This document shows, in pieces, positions 7,907 to 15,701 of a stretch of 64,000 bases of DNA. A program made the translations under genes and the position numbers. How positions within the stretch are numbered: the stretch's first letter is position 1; each line of letters begins with the position of its first letter. The notes under the pieces were generated by a model. It worked only from the letters and a program-made list of their open reading frames with translations. It was not told where the DNA came from and did no database searches. The DNA comes from an uncultured Victivallales bacterium (lineage in GTDB: Bacteria; Verrucomicrobiota; Lentisphaeria; Oligosphaerales; JAFGRS01), in the NCBI GenBank assembly GCA_903837355.1, contig CAILUI010000217.1, forward strand, positions 19,867-83,866, in the 5' to 3' direction.

Positions 7907-8551
7907 TCACGTGCCTGCGGCGAATCGCCGCAGACGCTGCGAGAGTGCCAAGCCGAGCCCTTTGGCCTGCTCGAGTTTGTCGCGCTGCTTCTCCAGATCC
8001 GGCGTCATCTCGGGAGTGATCTTCGTCCCAGGACCGAAGAACATGTGGATCGCACCAACCTTGCAGGTTTCGCCATAGCCGCACGTGAAGCAGCAGGCTG
8101 GGCCCTGTGCCGACAGACCGCCTACGCACTCGACTTGGTTGTACTGGAAGAAGGTCTTGATGCTATCCACCACGCGATCCCCATTGCTGCCCCCTACGCC
8201 GACAGCCACACCGAGCTTACCGGCGACCGCCTTTCCCTCTTGATGCCGGAACTGGTAGAAGCGCTCGAGGAAGACATGCGTCAGACCATTGAGCGTCGAG
8301 AAGTAGTTTGCGCCGCCAATCACATAGGCGTCCGCCTCGACAATCTGCGAGCGTAGCGCGACCATGTCGTCTTTGACCTTGCAGACATTGTCATCGACGC
8401 ATCCAAGGCAGGCGATACACGGCCCGATCCGCCGACCGGCAAGCGACACGAACTCGGTGTCGCAGCCCTCGACTCCTGACAGAACTGCCAGGACGAGTTG
8501 ATCCGTGGTCGAGCCCTTGCGGGGGCTTCCTGAGATCCCAAGCACTTTCAC
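7907..8551 (-). CDS. Iron-sulfur flavoprotein / NADPH-dependent FMN reductase family (214 aa)
   Basis: The flavodoxin-like fold begins KVLGISGSPRKGSTTDQLV, an FMN-phosphate loop. It is followed by the compact cysteine motif CIACLGCVDDNVC (C-x2-C-x2-C-x5-C) that binds a [4Fe-4S] cluster in archaeal and bacterial iron-sulfur flavoproteins. A second Cys-rich stretch, CCFTCGYGETCKVG, is an addition I do not recognise from the core family. The start is GTG at 8551, preceded by AAGGAG. The likely role is small-molecule or oxygen/peroxide electron transfer in the cytosol. It lies downstream of the hemerythrin/hydrolase genes on the same strand, with a 321-bp gap. Confidence 0.88.
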   Translation of the reverse strand: MKVLGISGSPRKGSTTDQLVLAVLSGVEGCDTEFVSLAGRRIGPCIACLGCVDDNVCKVKDDMVALRSQIVEADAYVIGGANYFSTLNGLTHVFLERFYQFRHQEGKAVAGKLGVAVGVGGSNGDRVVDSIKTFFQYNQVECVGGLSAQGPACCFTCGYGETCKVGAIHMFFGPGTKITPEMTPDLEKQRDKLEQAKGLGLALSQRLRRFAAGT

Positions 8552-8872
8552 GGTTCGCTCCTTTCCGTTATGGCGGTTACGCGACAGACGTCAGCATGCG
8601 GACGCCGACACACCTTGACAGACACGGGTTCAGAGGCAACCACAGCGGTCAAAGCCCTTGAGACGAGCGAGGTCGTGGCTCACCTTGAGGAGGCGTTCGC
8701 GCGTTCCGTGAGGGCGTGCCATTGCGGCGGCTTCTTCTTCCAGGAGATCTCCGTACCGACTGGTCGGTACGCACGATCGTGCCGGGTGACCCGGCGGGCA
8801 AACGAAGGAACGGCGATAACAGACGGCGGCGGCGAAGTCAGCGCTCCGGTCGAGCTACGTCACGCCCTGAGG
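8552..8872. other. Intergenic region without recognisable feature
   Basis: These 321 bp lie between two leftward genes. I see no ORF with protein-like composition, no clear promoter for the flavoprotein gene and no hairpin with a U-tract. Confidence 0.5.
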
Positions 8873-10339
8873 TCAGGCGCCGCGGCAGTAGGCGTCCATG
8901 GCATCCAGAAGCCGCGGGAAGATGCCGTTGCGCAAACGCGGGTCGCCCCAACGGTGGAAGTCCTGCAGGACGTGATCCAGTCCCGGATCGTGCAGCTTCG
9001 CGAGGGCTTCGTTGAGCTCGGTGTAGAGAGGACCGCCGTAGGCGTCCACAAAGCCCGTGCGCGCGCCGTAAGCCCGGAGCCGCGCCAGCGCCTGGCCAAT
9101 GGCCGCGGGGACCGCGGTTCCTGCCGCGACCGCCCGGTTGAGATCCACCAACGTGGCCCGCAATTCGAGGTTGGCGCAGAGGTCATCGAGGAAGCGCGTC
9201 GCGCTGCCGAACAGCAACCCGGCGAGGTCTCCCACCCGCGGCGACGGCGGCGTGGCGAGGCGGATGGCCGCGGCGCAGCGCCGTTGCCGGTCCGGATCCT
9301 GCGAATCCAGTGCCCCCCAGGCGGCGACGATGGGCTCACTCAGCCCCGGCAGCAGGCGCTCGGCGAAGGCGCCGAAGTCCGCCGTCTGCAGGGTACCGCC
9401 GCGGGCGATGTGCGCGAACAGGTAGATGTGCGGAAGTTGCAGGCAGTGCGTCTGGGCATTGGCCATCACCCCGCGGGAATGCTGCTGTAACCGTTCTGCC
9501 GTCAAGTACCCCGCCACGCTCTCCGGCACTGAACGCATCAACGGAAACACCGGCTCGCCTTCGATGACGCCGTAGGGGAACCACATGTTCTTGGCGTCAA
9601 GACTCAGGCTGGTAAGGGCCTGGTCATGCTCAGCCCGCAGAGACAGCGCGGACCAGGGTTCCGGAATATCGCGCTGCATCAGGGCCAACGTCTCCGGGAA
9701 CTCGTCCGCGGTCCAGTCCGACCACATGTGGGCGGCGGCGTCAGGATTCGCCACCGCTTTGGCCCAGAAGCGGTTGTAGTTCTCCCAGCCAGCCAGCATC
9801 CAGTAGATAAACTCGGCCTTGGGGTTGAACGAGCGGAAAGCCTCGACTTGGCCCTTGACCAAACTGACAAACTCGTCTCGCGTCGAACCGATGTAGCCGC
9901 CCGGATCGCTGTCGATGATGGCCAGCGCGTCGGCGTGAGCCACCGCCGCGAACTGCCGGCGGCGACCGGCGAGAAAGGCCTCGACCTCGACGGCGGACTT
10001 CGGGTTCACCTTCTGTTCACAGACGAAATAGGGCCGTTCCTGGTAGGTGTAGCGCGCGGCCTCCGCGTTGCCGATGGTGTTTGGACAAGAGACCAGCGCA
10101 ACGCGCATCCCGTGGGCAACCTGGGCGCGGTCGATGGCCCGCGCAAGCGTCGCCAGGTAGTCGCGGTCAGAGGGGGTCGGTTCGGCAGGCATGCAGTCGA
10201 ACAACGGCCAGACCATCACCATGTCGTAGCCGAGCTTGGCCAAGCCGTCGAGGAACCCATCCCAGTCCGCCAGCGTCCACGTACGCGCCGCGTACGGCCG
10301 CCGGTAACCCCAATGGGTATGTACATACATGCCGAGCAT
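8873..10339 (-). CDS. Putative TIM-barrel glycoside-hydrolase-like protein (488 aa)
   Basis: The N-terminal half resembles a (beta/alpha)8 glycosidase barrel: YVHTHWGYRRPYAARTWTLADWDGFLDGLAKLGYDMVMVWPLFD, later DALAIIDSDPGGYIGS and EFIYWMLAGWENYN. The C-terminal half (from about 270) is helical, as in the accessory domains of GH20/GH84-type enzymes, although I cannot place it in a CAZy family. There is no signal peptide, so it is predicted cytoplasmic. The start at ATG 10339 has GGAGG 7 nt upstream. It begins 24 bp after the bacteriohemerythrin stop on the same strand and is probably cotranscribed with it. Acidic candidates such as D171/D173 in IIDSDPGG could be catalytic; this is inference only. 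Confidence 0.55.
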   Translation of the reverse strand: MLGMYVHTHWGYRRPYAARTWTLADWDGFLDGLAKLGYDMVMVWPLFDCMPAEPTPSDRDYLATLARAIDRAQVAHGMRVALVSCPNTIGNAEAARYTYQERPYFVCEQKVNPKSAVEVEAFLAGRRRQFAAVAHADALAIIDSDPGGYIGSTRDEFVSLVKGQVEAFRSFNPKAEFIYWMLAGWENYNRFWAKAVANPDAAAHMWSDWTADEFPETLALMQRDIPEPWSALSLRAEHDQALTSLSLDAKNMWFPYGVIEGEPVFPLMRSVPESVAGYLTAERLQQHSRGVMANAQTHCLQLPHIYLFAHIARGGTLQTADFGAFAERLLPGLSEPIVAAWGALDSQDPDRQRRCAAAIRLATPPSPRVGDLAGLLFGSATRFLDDLCANLELRATLVDLNRAVAAGTAVPAAIGQALARLRAYGARTGFVDAYGGPLYTELNEALAKLHDPGLDHVLQDFHRWGDPRLRNGIFPRLLDAMDAYCRGA

Positions 10340-10363
10340 GTCAGGTCCTCCAGCTCGCCGCCC

Positions 10364-10792
10364 TCACTCCTCCGCCCCGATCACGATGCCGCGGCTCTGC
10401 AGGAAACCGCCAAACTCGCGGTCCATGAAACAGATGTGCTTCGTCAACCAGCGCATGAGCAGGGTGTTGATCGAATCCGCCAATGCCTTCGTCACCCCCT
10501 CCTCCTCAAGATCCTCATGAAAGGTGCAGAGCAGGCTCCGGAAGTGCTCGTGCTCGACCTTCTGCGCGGCCAGCCCCGGGTAAGCCGTGGCCGCCATGTG
10601 CTGCTCTTCGGTCGTAAAGTGCAGGTGCGTATAATCGACCAGGAAAGTCAGCGTCGCCTGAACCTCGGTCTCGCCCTGCCGTTTGGCGATGGCGACGGCC
10701 AGCTCGTTGAGATGCCGAATCAGGGCCTTGTGCTGTTCATCAACCAGCGGTATCCCCACCGCGAGGGCACTCGTCCACTCCAGGTTCGCCAT
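10364..10792 (-). CDS. Bacteriohemerythrin (142 aa)
   Basis: This is a single-domain hemerythrin with the full ligand set for a non-haem di-iron O2 site: H21 (VDEQHKALI), H58 and E62 (HLHFTTEEQH), His in the VEHEHF block, H119 and D124 (LTKHICFMD). Its length is typical of a stand-alone bacteriohemerythrin. The role is O2 binding, sensing or storage in the cytosol. AGGAG lies about 9 nt before the ATG, and a good promoter (TTGAAC-17-TATCGT) lies upstream at 10857-10885. The TIM-barrel gene follows after 24 bp. Confidence 0.95.
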   Translation of the reverse strand: MANLEWTSALAVGIPLVDEQHKALIRHLNELAVAIAKRQGETEVQATLTFLVDYTHLHFTTEEQHMAATAYPGLAAQKVEHEHFRSLLCTFHEDLEEEGVTKALADSINTLLMRWLTKHICFMDREFGGFLQSRGIVIGAEE

Positions 10793-10856
10793 CGTCGTGA
10801 CTCCTGCATTGCCTCACTCATTGCGGCACCGCCGGCCAGAGCCAGCCGTGGGCGTG

Positions 10857-10885
10857 ACGATACCACCGGCACGGGCCGAGTTCAA
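10857..10885 (-). promoter_or_regulatory. Promoter of the bacteriohemerythrin gene
   Basis: On the minus strand, TTGAAC (10880-10885) is followed by a 17-nt spacer and TATCGT (10857-10862). The predicted transcription start is about 58 nt before the ATG. Confidence 0.5.
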
Positions 10886-10963
10886 CCACAGCCGTGAGCG
10901 TGGATGCCAACGCCCGCCAGCATTCCGGACCACGGCGCCCCCCGCTACACGCCGTCCACGGGG

Positions 10964-13186
10964 CTACGGACTCTGGTAGCGGTAGTTGAAACGGCCGTTG
11001 GGCGCGGCATCGCCGTTCACGGTGAACTCCGACAGGGCCTCGGACTGACGGTTGTCGGCCCACTTGAAGTCAAATTGGAAACTGGCCGCCTCGGCAATCC
11101 CGAGCAACCGCCGGGGCACGGCCACCATGAGGCGGTTCCCCTCGACGCGCAGGCCCACCTCAGCCACCGTCTCCCAGCCCGTGCCGGACCAGCGCATCAG
11201 GGTGCTCGTTTCCGCGGCCCTGACCGTGCGGTTCACCATGACGTCATAGCCTTCCCAGCCGCTGCCGCGCTGACCGTCGAGGTCCAGGAAGAGTTCCATC
11301 CAATGCGCGTCCGTCCAAGGACTCAGCGGTCCCTGCGTTTCGGCGTAGAAGGTGACGGTCTCGCGGTCGCAGGCGATGCGCAGCAGCGCCAGGTCATTCC
11401 GGCCACTGTCATTGCGGTAGCGAGCGTGGTTGTTATAGCCGGCATGGTCGCGACGCGCGGCGTCGTTGAGGTCGTCGACGAACTCCGGCTGGACCCCGTC
11501 CCACTGGCTCCAGGCGCCCTTCTGATCGATCGTCCGTAGCGGGCTCGCCAGCGCCGGTTTACGGACCCCTTTGTAGCGTCGTATATAACTCGTCAGTAGA
11601 TAGTAGTAGTTATCTCCATGACCGCCTAGCATGGGCTCGATGTCGCGACTGTGCTCCTGATCGAATTGATCGACGAACATGACCGGAAGCTTCACCCCGC
11701 CAAAGTCGTTGAAGCGGCCCGCAATCCACTCGTTCCAGCCGGTGACAAAGACGAACTCGGGATCCTCCGCCAGGGCCCGTTCGAACTGTTCCTGGAGGTT
11801 CCAGCCAACGTTGACCGCCCCTGGTTCCTGGGCCCGATCGCCCTGGGTCTGGGTGAAACTGCGACCGCGCGCACCGCGCTCGCTCATCGAGCCCAGGCGG
11901 TTCCCCACCGCGTTCTGCGCGACGCCTACCGACATCTGCTCCTTGACCCCGGCAGCGTTCCGGAAGACATGCTGGGGGTAGACCTCCAGCCAACTCCACA
12001 TGTCCGGCCGCAGCGGACCCTCGAAGTAGCTGGCCTGGGGAGCGCGGAAGGTGAAGAACGAGCGCGTCTCAGCCAGCACCGAGTCCTGCCGTTGGTGACC
12101 GATGCTGCGATCGCCGGGTACTGCCACGCCGTCCGCGTAGGCCTGGCCGTCCGCCAACACGTCCTGCGGCGCACCCCACCAACCGATCTGCCCGCGCGGA
12201 TCCGTTGCCTCCAGGTAATAGCTGCCGGCCTCCTGTACTGCCGAGCAGGGCAGTGTCAGCCAAGCGTTGTCGGCGACGTTCTCGAAACGCTGCGTGGCCA
12301 GGCGCGCCCCGCCCGGCCCCCCGCGGTAGAGGCTCAGAGTGACCGCGGCATCCTGGGTCAGGTAGGTCGGGAATGGAGCCTGCACGGCGACGAAGGGCTC
12401 ACGCAAGGTCACGGTCTGCCCCAGTGTGTGCCCCGGCTCAAGACGGGTCGGGACATCGTTCCGCACCACGTCCTGCGTCCCCGTAAGCAGCGCCGGATCA
12501 GCAAGAATGAGGGGTTTCCCCTGCCAGCGGAACCAGAGTTCGGGGTGTAGGCCGGGCTGGTACAGGTCGCGGTAAAGCTCTGCCACCACCTTCTGAGGCG
12601 TCCAGAACGGACACAGGAAGGCGACCTGAGGCGTGCGCGCGCCCTGCTGACGCACGCTGGCCCACTCATCCAGCAATGCCATGTAGTACTCCTTGTAGGT
12701 CAACTGGTTCGTGACATCGAAGAGGACCATGTCCACACCGGCGTCGCTGAGCATCTGAGCGTGCTTGCGCAACACGTAGCGGTCATCCGTGCGGTAGTAC
12801 CCGAACAGCGGTTCGCCCCAGTGGTGTGGGGCATGCAGAGGACCCCACAGCGGGCTCTCGGGCTTCTGCATGGCCTCGGGATCCTGGCGCAGGATCTGCG
12901 TGACGTCCTTGGGGCCGTGCTCCTCGTGAGCGCCGAGCCAGAGAAAGTAGAAGATGCCCACCGTTCGGCCAGACCGCGGGGGCCCGACCTCTGCCGCGCC
13001 CGGCAGCGACCGCCCCAGGCCGTCGGTGGCCACCCAGGTGTCGCTGCGGGCGTCGCGCGTTGGCGGCGGCACCGCGTCGGCGGCCCTGAGTGCAGGGCCA
13101 CCTGGAACGAGCGGCGGTGCCTGCGCCGCCAGGCCCAGCACGCCGACCGACAGCAAACCGACGAATCGCCATAGGCTGGATGTCAT
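10964..13186 (-). CDS. Secreted GH71/99-like glycosidase with C-terminal CBM9/DOMON-like domain (740 aa)
   Basis: The signal peptide is MTSSLWRFVGLLSVGVLGLAAQA. The catalytic part (about 60-500) has the hallmarks of GH99/GH71-like enzymes: GIFYFLWLGAHEEHGPKDV, FGYYRTDDRYVLRKHAQMLSDAGVDMVLFDVTN, AFLCPFWTPQKVVAELYRDLY and EFVFVTGWNEWIAGRF. A beta-sandwich insertion lies in between (about 315-390). The C-terminal about 170 residues (TVTFYAETQ...WMELFLDLDGQRGSGWEGYD) look like a CBM9/DOMON sugar-binding domain. The ORF-track start at 14215 is an upstream extension; ATG 13186 follows GGAAGGGG. The likely role is endo-acting alpha-mannan or related glycan cleavage outside the cytoplasm; substrate is inferred. 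Confidence 0.8.
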   Translation of the reverse strand: MTSSLWRFVGLLSVGVLGLAAQAPPLVPGGPALRAADAVPPPTRDARSDTWVATDGLGRSLPGAAEVGPPRSGRTVGIFYFLWLGAHEEHGPKDVTQILRQDPEAMQKPESPLWGPLHAPHHWGEPLFGYYRTDDRYVLRKHAQMLSDAGVDMVLFDVTNQLTYKEYYMALLDEWASVRQQGARTPQVAFLCPFWTPQKVVAELYRDLYQPGLHPELWFRWQGKPLILADPALLTGTQDVVRNDVPTRLEPGHTLGQTVTLREPFVAVQAPFPTYLTQDAAVTLSLYRGGPGGARLATQRFENVADNAWLTLPCSAVQEAGSYYLEATDPRGQIGWWGAPQDVLADGQAYADGVAVPGDRSIGHQRQDSVLAETRSFFTFRAPQASYFEGPLRPDMWSWLEVYPQHVFRNAAGVKEQMSVGVAQNAVGNRLGSMSERGARGRSFTQTQGDRAQEPGAVNVGWNLQEQFERALAEDPEFVFVTGWNEWIAGRFNDFGGVKLPVMFVDQFDQEHSRDIEPMLGGHGDNYYYLLTSYIRRYKGVRKPALASPLRTIDQKGAWSQWDGVQPEFVDDLNDAARRDHAGYNNHARYRNDSGRNDLALLRIACDRETVTFYAETQGPLSPWTDAHWMELFLDLDGQRGSGWEGYDVMVNRTVRAAETSTLMRWSGTGWETVAEVGLRVEGNRLMVAVPRRLLGIAEAASFQFDFKWADNRQSEALSEFTVNGDAAPNGRFNYRYQSP

Positions 13187-13318
13187 GACGGGCACCCCTT
13201 CCCAACACACACACTTGCCAGGTGGGCAGCGATGATACGCACGATACGGCACCAATGTAGCGCCGCGAAGGCCCGACCGGGCTGGCAGGCCGTACCGGTT
13301 GGCACTAGACTGAGGACC

Positions 13319-14320
13319 ATGATGCAAAGGCGGACACTCATGGGTTGCGCGGCGCTCCTGACACTCGGCCTGGGCAGCGTGACGCTCGGGGCGATTGCCC
13401 TCTGGTGGTACTTCCACCCCAGCGTCGAGCGCACCTCTGCTATCCCCTACGGCGAGCGCCGCGGCCGGCCTCTGACCCTGGAGATGCTGCGACCGCGCCG
13501 CCCCAATGGCCTGGGGGTGGTACTGGTCGTCAGCGGCGGCTGGCGCTCGGATCCACGTTCGGTGCAGCCCGCCATCCTGGCTCCCCTCCTGCGCCGGGGC
13601 TACACGATCCTCGCCGTCTCGCACCTGTCGCAACCGGAAGCCAGCATTGCAGAGATCGCCGAGGATGTACAGCGTGGGATGCGCTTCGTCCGCTACCACG
13701 CCCGCGAGTATGGCGTCGACCCCAACCGCCTGGCGGCCATCGGCGGCAGCGCCGGCGGACACCTCAGCCTGCTCCTGGCCACGCGCGGTGGTAAGGGAGT
13801 CGAGACGGCACCCGACCCCGTGGACCGCGAAAGCAGTACCGTGCAGGCCGCCGCCGTCTTCTTCCCGGTCACAGACCTGCTGAACCTGGGCACGTCGACG
13901 GAGAACCCTGGCGACGGCGGCCCGCCGAAGAGCTTCGTGGCCGCCTTCTGTCCGGACGCCGCCGCTCGCCTCGCCTGGCCGGCCACGGGTCGCGACCTTT
14001 CGCCGATCTACCACATCACGGCCAACCTGCCCCCGATCCTGATCCTGCATGGCAGCGCGGACACGCTGGTTCCGCTCGACCAATCGGTCCGCTTCCGCGA
14101 CCGTGCCGTTGCGGCTGGCCGGACAGTGCAGTTGCTGGTGCGACCCGGCAAGAAGCACGGCTGGCCAAGTATGCTGTGGGACATGCGGCTCTTTGCAGAC
14201 TGGTTCGACGCGCACCTGCGGACACCGCCCCCCGCCGATTCGGCCGCCGGCGCACAGACCGCGCCGACCGGCGACGCTCTGCCCGCCCCCGGCCGGTCGT
14301 CAGTCGGGCCAGGTCCCTGA
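13319..14320 (+). CDS. Membrane-anchored alpha/beta hydrolase (esterase/peptidase type)
   Basis: An N-terminal hydrophobic anchor or signal (LMGCAALLTLGLGSVTLGAIALWWYF) precedes an alpha/beta-hydrolase domain. The nucleophile elbow is GGSAGGHLSL, the acid is in LHGSADTLVPLDQS and the His in RPGKKHGWPS. The order and spacing fit BD-FAE/acyl-aminoacyl-peptidase-like enzymes. The C-terminal about 35 residues are Pro/Ala-rich and probably disordered. The start is ATG 13319 or 13322; TGAGG suits the second. The gene is divergent from the GH71/99-like gene with only 132 bp between them, so they may share a control region. The role may be deacylation of glycans or esters (inference). Confidence 0.8.
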   Translation: MMQRRTLMGCAALLTLGLGSVTLGAIALWWYFHPSVERTSAIPYGERRGRPLTLEMLRPRRPNGLGVVLVVSGGWRSDPRSVQPAILAPLLRRGYTILAVSHLSQPEASIAEIAEDVQRGMRFVRYHAREYGVDPNRLAAIGGSAGGHLSLLLATRGGKGVETAPDPVDRESSTVQAAAVFFPVTDLLNLGTSTENPGDGGPPKSFVAAFCPDAAARLAWPATGRDLSPIYHITANLPPILILHGSADTLVPLDQSVRFRDRAVAAGRTVQLLVRPGKKHGWPSMLWDMRLFADWFDAHLRTPPPADSAAGAQTAPTGDALPAPGRSSVGPGP

Positions 14321-14323
14321 CAC

Positions 14324-14352
14324 TTGATCACGCGCCCCGCCCGTACCATAGT
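14324..14352 (+). promoter_or_regulatory. Promoter of the small lipoprotein gene
   Basis: TTGATC (14324-14329), a 17-nt spacer and CATAGT (14347-14352) give a moderate sigma70 match, with a predicted 5' leader of about 65 nt. Confidence 0.4.
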
Positions 14353-14423
14353 ACCGGCCGTCATGGGACCGGCGCGGTGATGACCGAACGCCGGTGACCG
14401 GGTACACACACGGAGACACGCAC

Positions 14424-14606
14424 ATGAAGAAACTGCTGATGATGCTGGTGGCTGGAACCCTGGTCTTCGCGGCGAGCGGCTGCCGCGAGAAGTCGACCAG
14501 CGAGAAGCTGAAGGACGCCGCTGCCTCCGCCAAGAAGGACGCCGGCAAGGCGGTCGACTCTGCCAAGAAGGACGCCACCAAGGCCCTGGACGACCTGAAG
14601 AAGTGA
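14424..14606 (+). CDS. Small Lys/Ala-rich lipoprotein (60 aa)
   Basis: MKKLLMMLVAGTLVFAASGC is a lipoprotein signal with an ASGC lipobox. The mature part is a single amphipathic helix built from near-repeats (KDAAASAKKDAGKAVDSAKKDATKALDDLKK) with an approximately 11-residue period. It resembles entericidin-like or LEA-like small lipoproteins. Function is unknown; a membrane-surface helix or stress role is plausible. The ORF-track start is ten codons upstream; ATG 14424 is chosen because it begins the signal peptide and GGAG lies about 10 nt before it. Confidence 0.75.
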   Translation: MKKLLMMLVAGTLVFAASGCREKSTSEKLKDAAASAKKDAGKAVDSAKKDATKALDDLKK

Positions 14607-14622
14607 CGGTTCCCTGCCGCCT

Positions 14623-15621
14623 ATGCTGAGTGTCGCCTTCATCGGCCTGGAGCACTGGCACGCGCCGTTCTACATGGCTGCCATGAAGGCCATGGGCTAT
14701 CCGATCGCCGCGGTCGCCGACCGGGATGCCGACATGTGCGAGTTCCGCGCTCGCGCCGCGGACTGCACGGCGCCACGCTATACGGACTACGAGCGCCTGC
14801 TGCGCGAGATCAGGCCTGACTTTGTCTTCGCCCACGCTCCGCACGACCAGATGACCGACCTGGCGGAGTGGCTGGTCGAGCACAATCTGCCCTTCCACAT
14901 GGAGAAGCCCATGGGCCTCTCCTGGCAGCGCTTGGCCGCGGTCGCGCAGAAAGCGCGTCGCAAGGGGCTCTGGAATGGCGTGGCCTTGGTCAGTCGCCAG
15001 TACGGCATCGTCCGCCGTCTGCGCGAGCTGGGCCCGCAGATGGGGACACTGCAACGCTACTACTACGCCCTGCTCGCCGGCCCGCCCGTGCGCTACCCGG
15101 AGTGGCGCTGCGAATGGATGCTCCAACCCGAGCGAGCCGGTGCCGGACCGTTGTGGAACTTCGGCGCGCATGTCATCGATCTGTTTATCCTCCTGGGCAA
15201 AGCACCTGTCGTCGAGGTGACCGCCAACTGGAGGTCCGACATCCATCACCTGCCGGTGGAGGACCTCTGCACTCTGCGCCTGCGCAACAGTCGGGGCGTG
15301 GTCGGCATCGGCGAAGTCAGCTACAGTACGCCGACGGGATACGAGCGCTTTCTCTCGATCACCACCGACGCCCTGCAGGTGCATACCGACACGCCCGGCA
15401 AGGGCACCATCAAGAAGTTCGGCGCCGCGGCCGAAGTCATCGACGGCCCCGAGTTCAATGACGTCTACCCGTTCCAGACGCGGGACGTGCTGGAGTGTTT
15501 TGCCGCGGGGCGCCCGCCCGTGGCCGACATCGACGACATGGTGGCGACGCTCCGCGTCATGGAAGCGGCCAAAGCATCGGCACAGGCCGGCGGCAAACCC
15601 GTCGCTCTGCCGGTACTCTGA
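14623..15621 (+). CDS. Gfo/Idh/MocA family oxidoreductase (332 aa)
   Basis: The N-terminal Rossmann fold starts VAFIGLEHWHAPFYMAAMKAMG and has the family signature HMEKPMG for the catalytic Lys region. The C-terminal alpha/beta domain carries WNFGAHVIDLFILLG. The nucleotide loop lacks the typical G-x-G-x-x-G (it reads GLEHWH), so cofactor handling may differ. Members oxidise sugar or inositol hydroxyls with NAD(P); substrate is not deducible. No good Shine-Dalgarno is visible; the gene starts 16 bp after the lipoprotein stop, and read-through is likely. The SGNH-ligase fusion follows 80 bp downstream. Confidence 0.85.
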   Translation: MLSVAFIGLEHWHAPFYMAAMKAMGYPIAAVADRDADMCEFRARAADCTAPRYTDYERLLREIRPDFVFAHAPHDQMTDLAEWLVEHNLPFHMEKPMGLSWQRLAAVAQKARRKGLWNGVALVSRQYGIVRRLRELGPQMGTLQRYYYALLAGPPVRYPEWRCEWMLQPERAGAGPLWNFGAHVIDLFILLGKAPVVEVTANWRSDIHHLPVEDLCTLRLRNSRGVVGIGEVSYSTPTGYERFLSITTDALQVHTDTPGKGTIKKFGAAAEVIDGPEFNDVYPFQTRDVLECFAAGRPPVADIDDMVATLRVMEAAKASAQAGGKPVALPVL

Positions 15622-15701
15622 ACAACCAGCGGCAAACCGGCAACCGGCCGTACCCGCCCGTGCACAGCGCCCGGCGACTGGCGTAGCAGGAGTGGCAGAG
15701 C

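Noticed and set aside
7916-7933. Hairpin CTGCGGCGA-A-TCGCCGCAG as terminator
   Set aside because: It lies inside the C-terminal coding region of the flavoprotein and has a one-base loop and no U-tract.
10964-14215. Single 1083-aa ORF
   Set aside because: The first 343 codons are antisense to the alpha/beta hydrolase; a signal peptide and ribosome site define the start at 13186.
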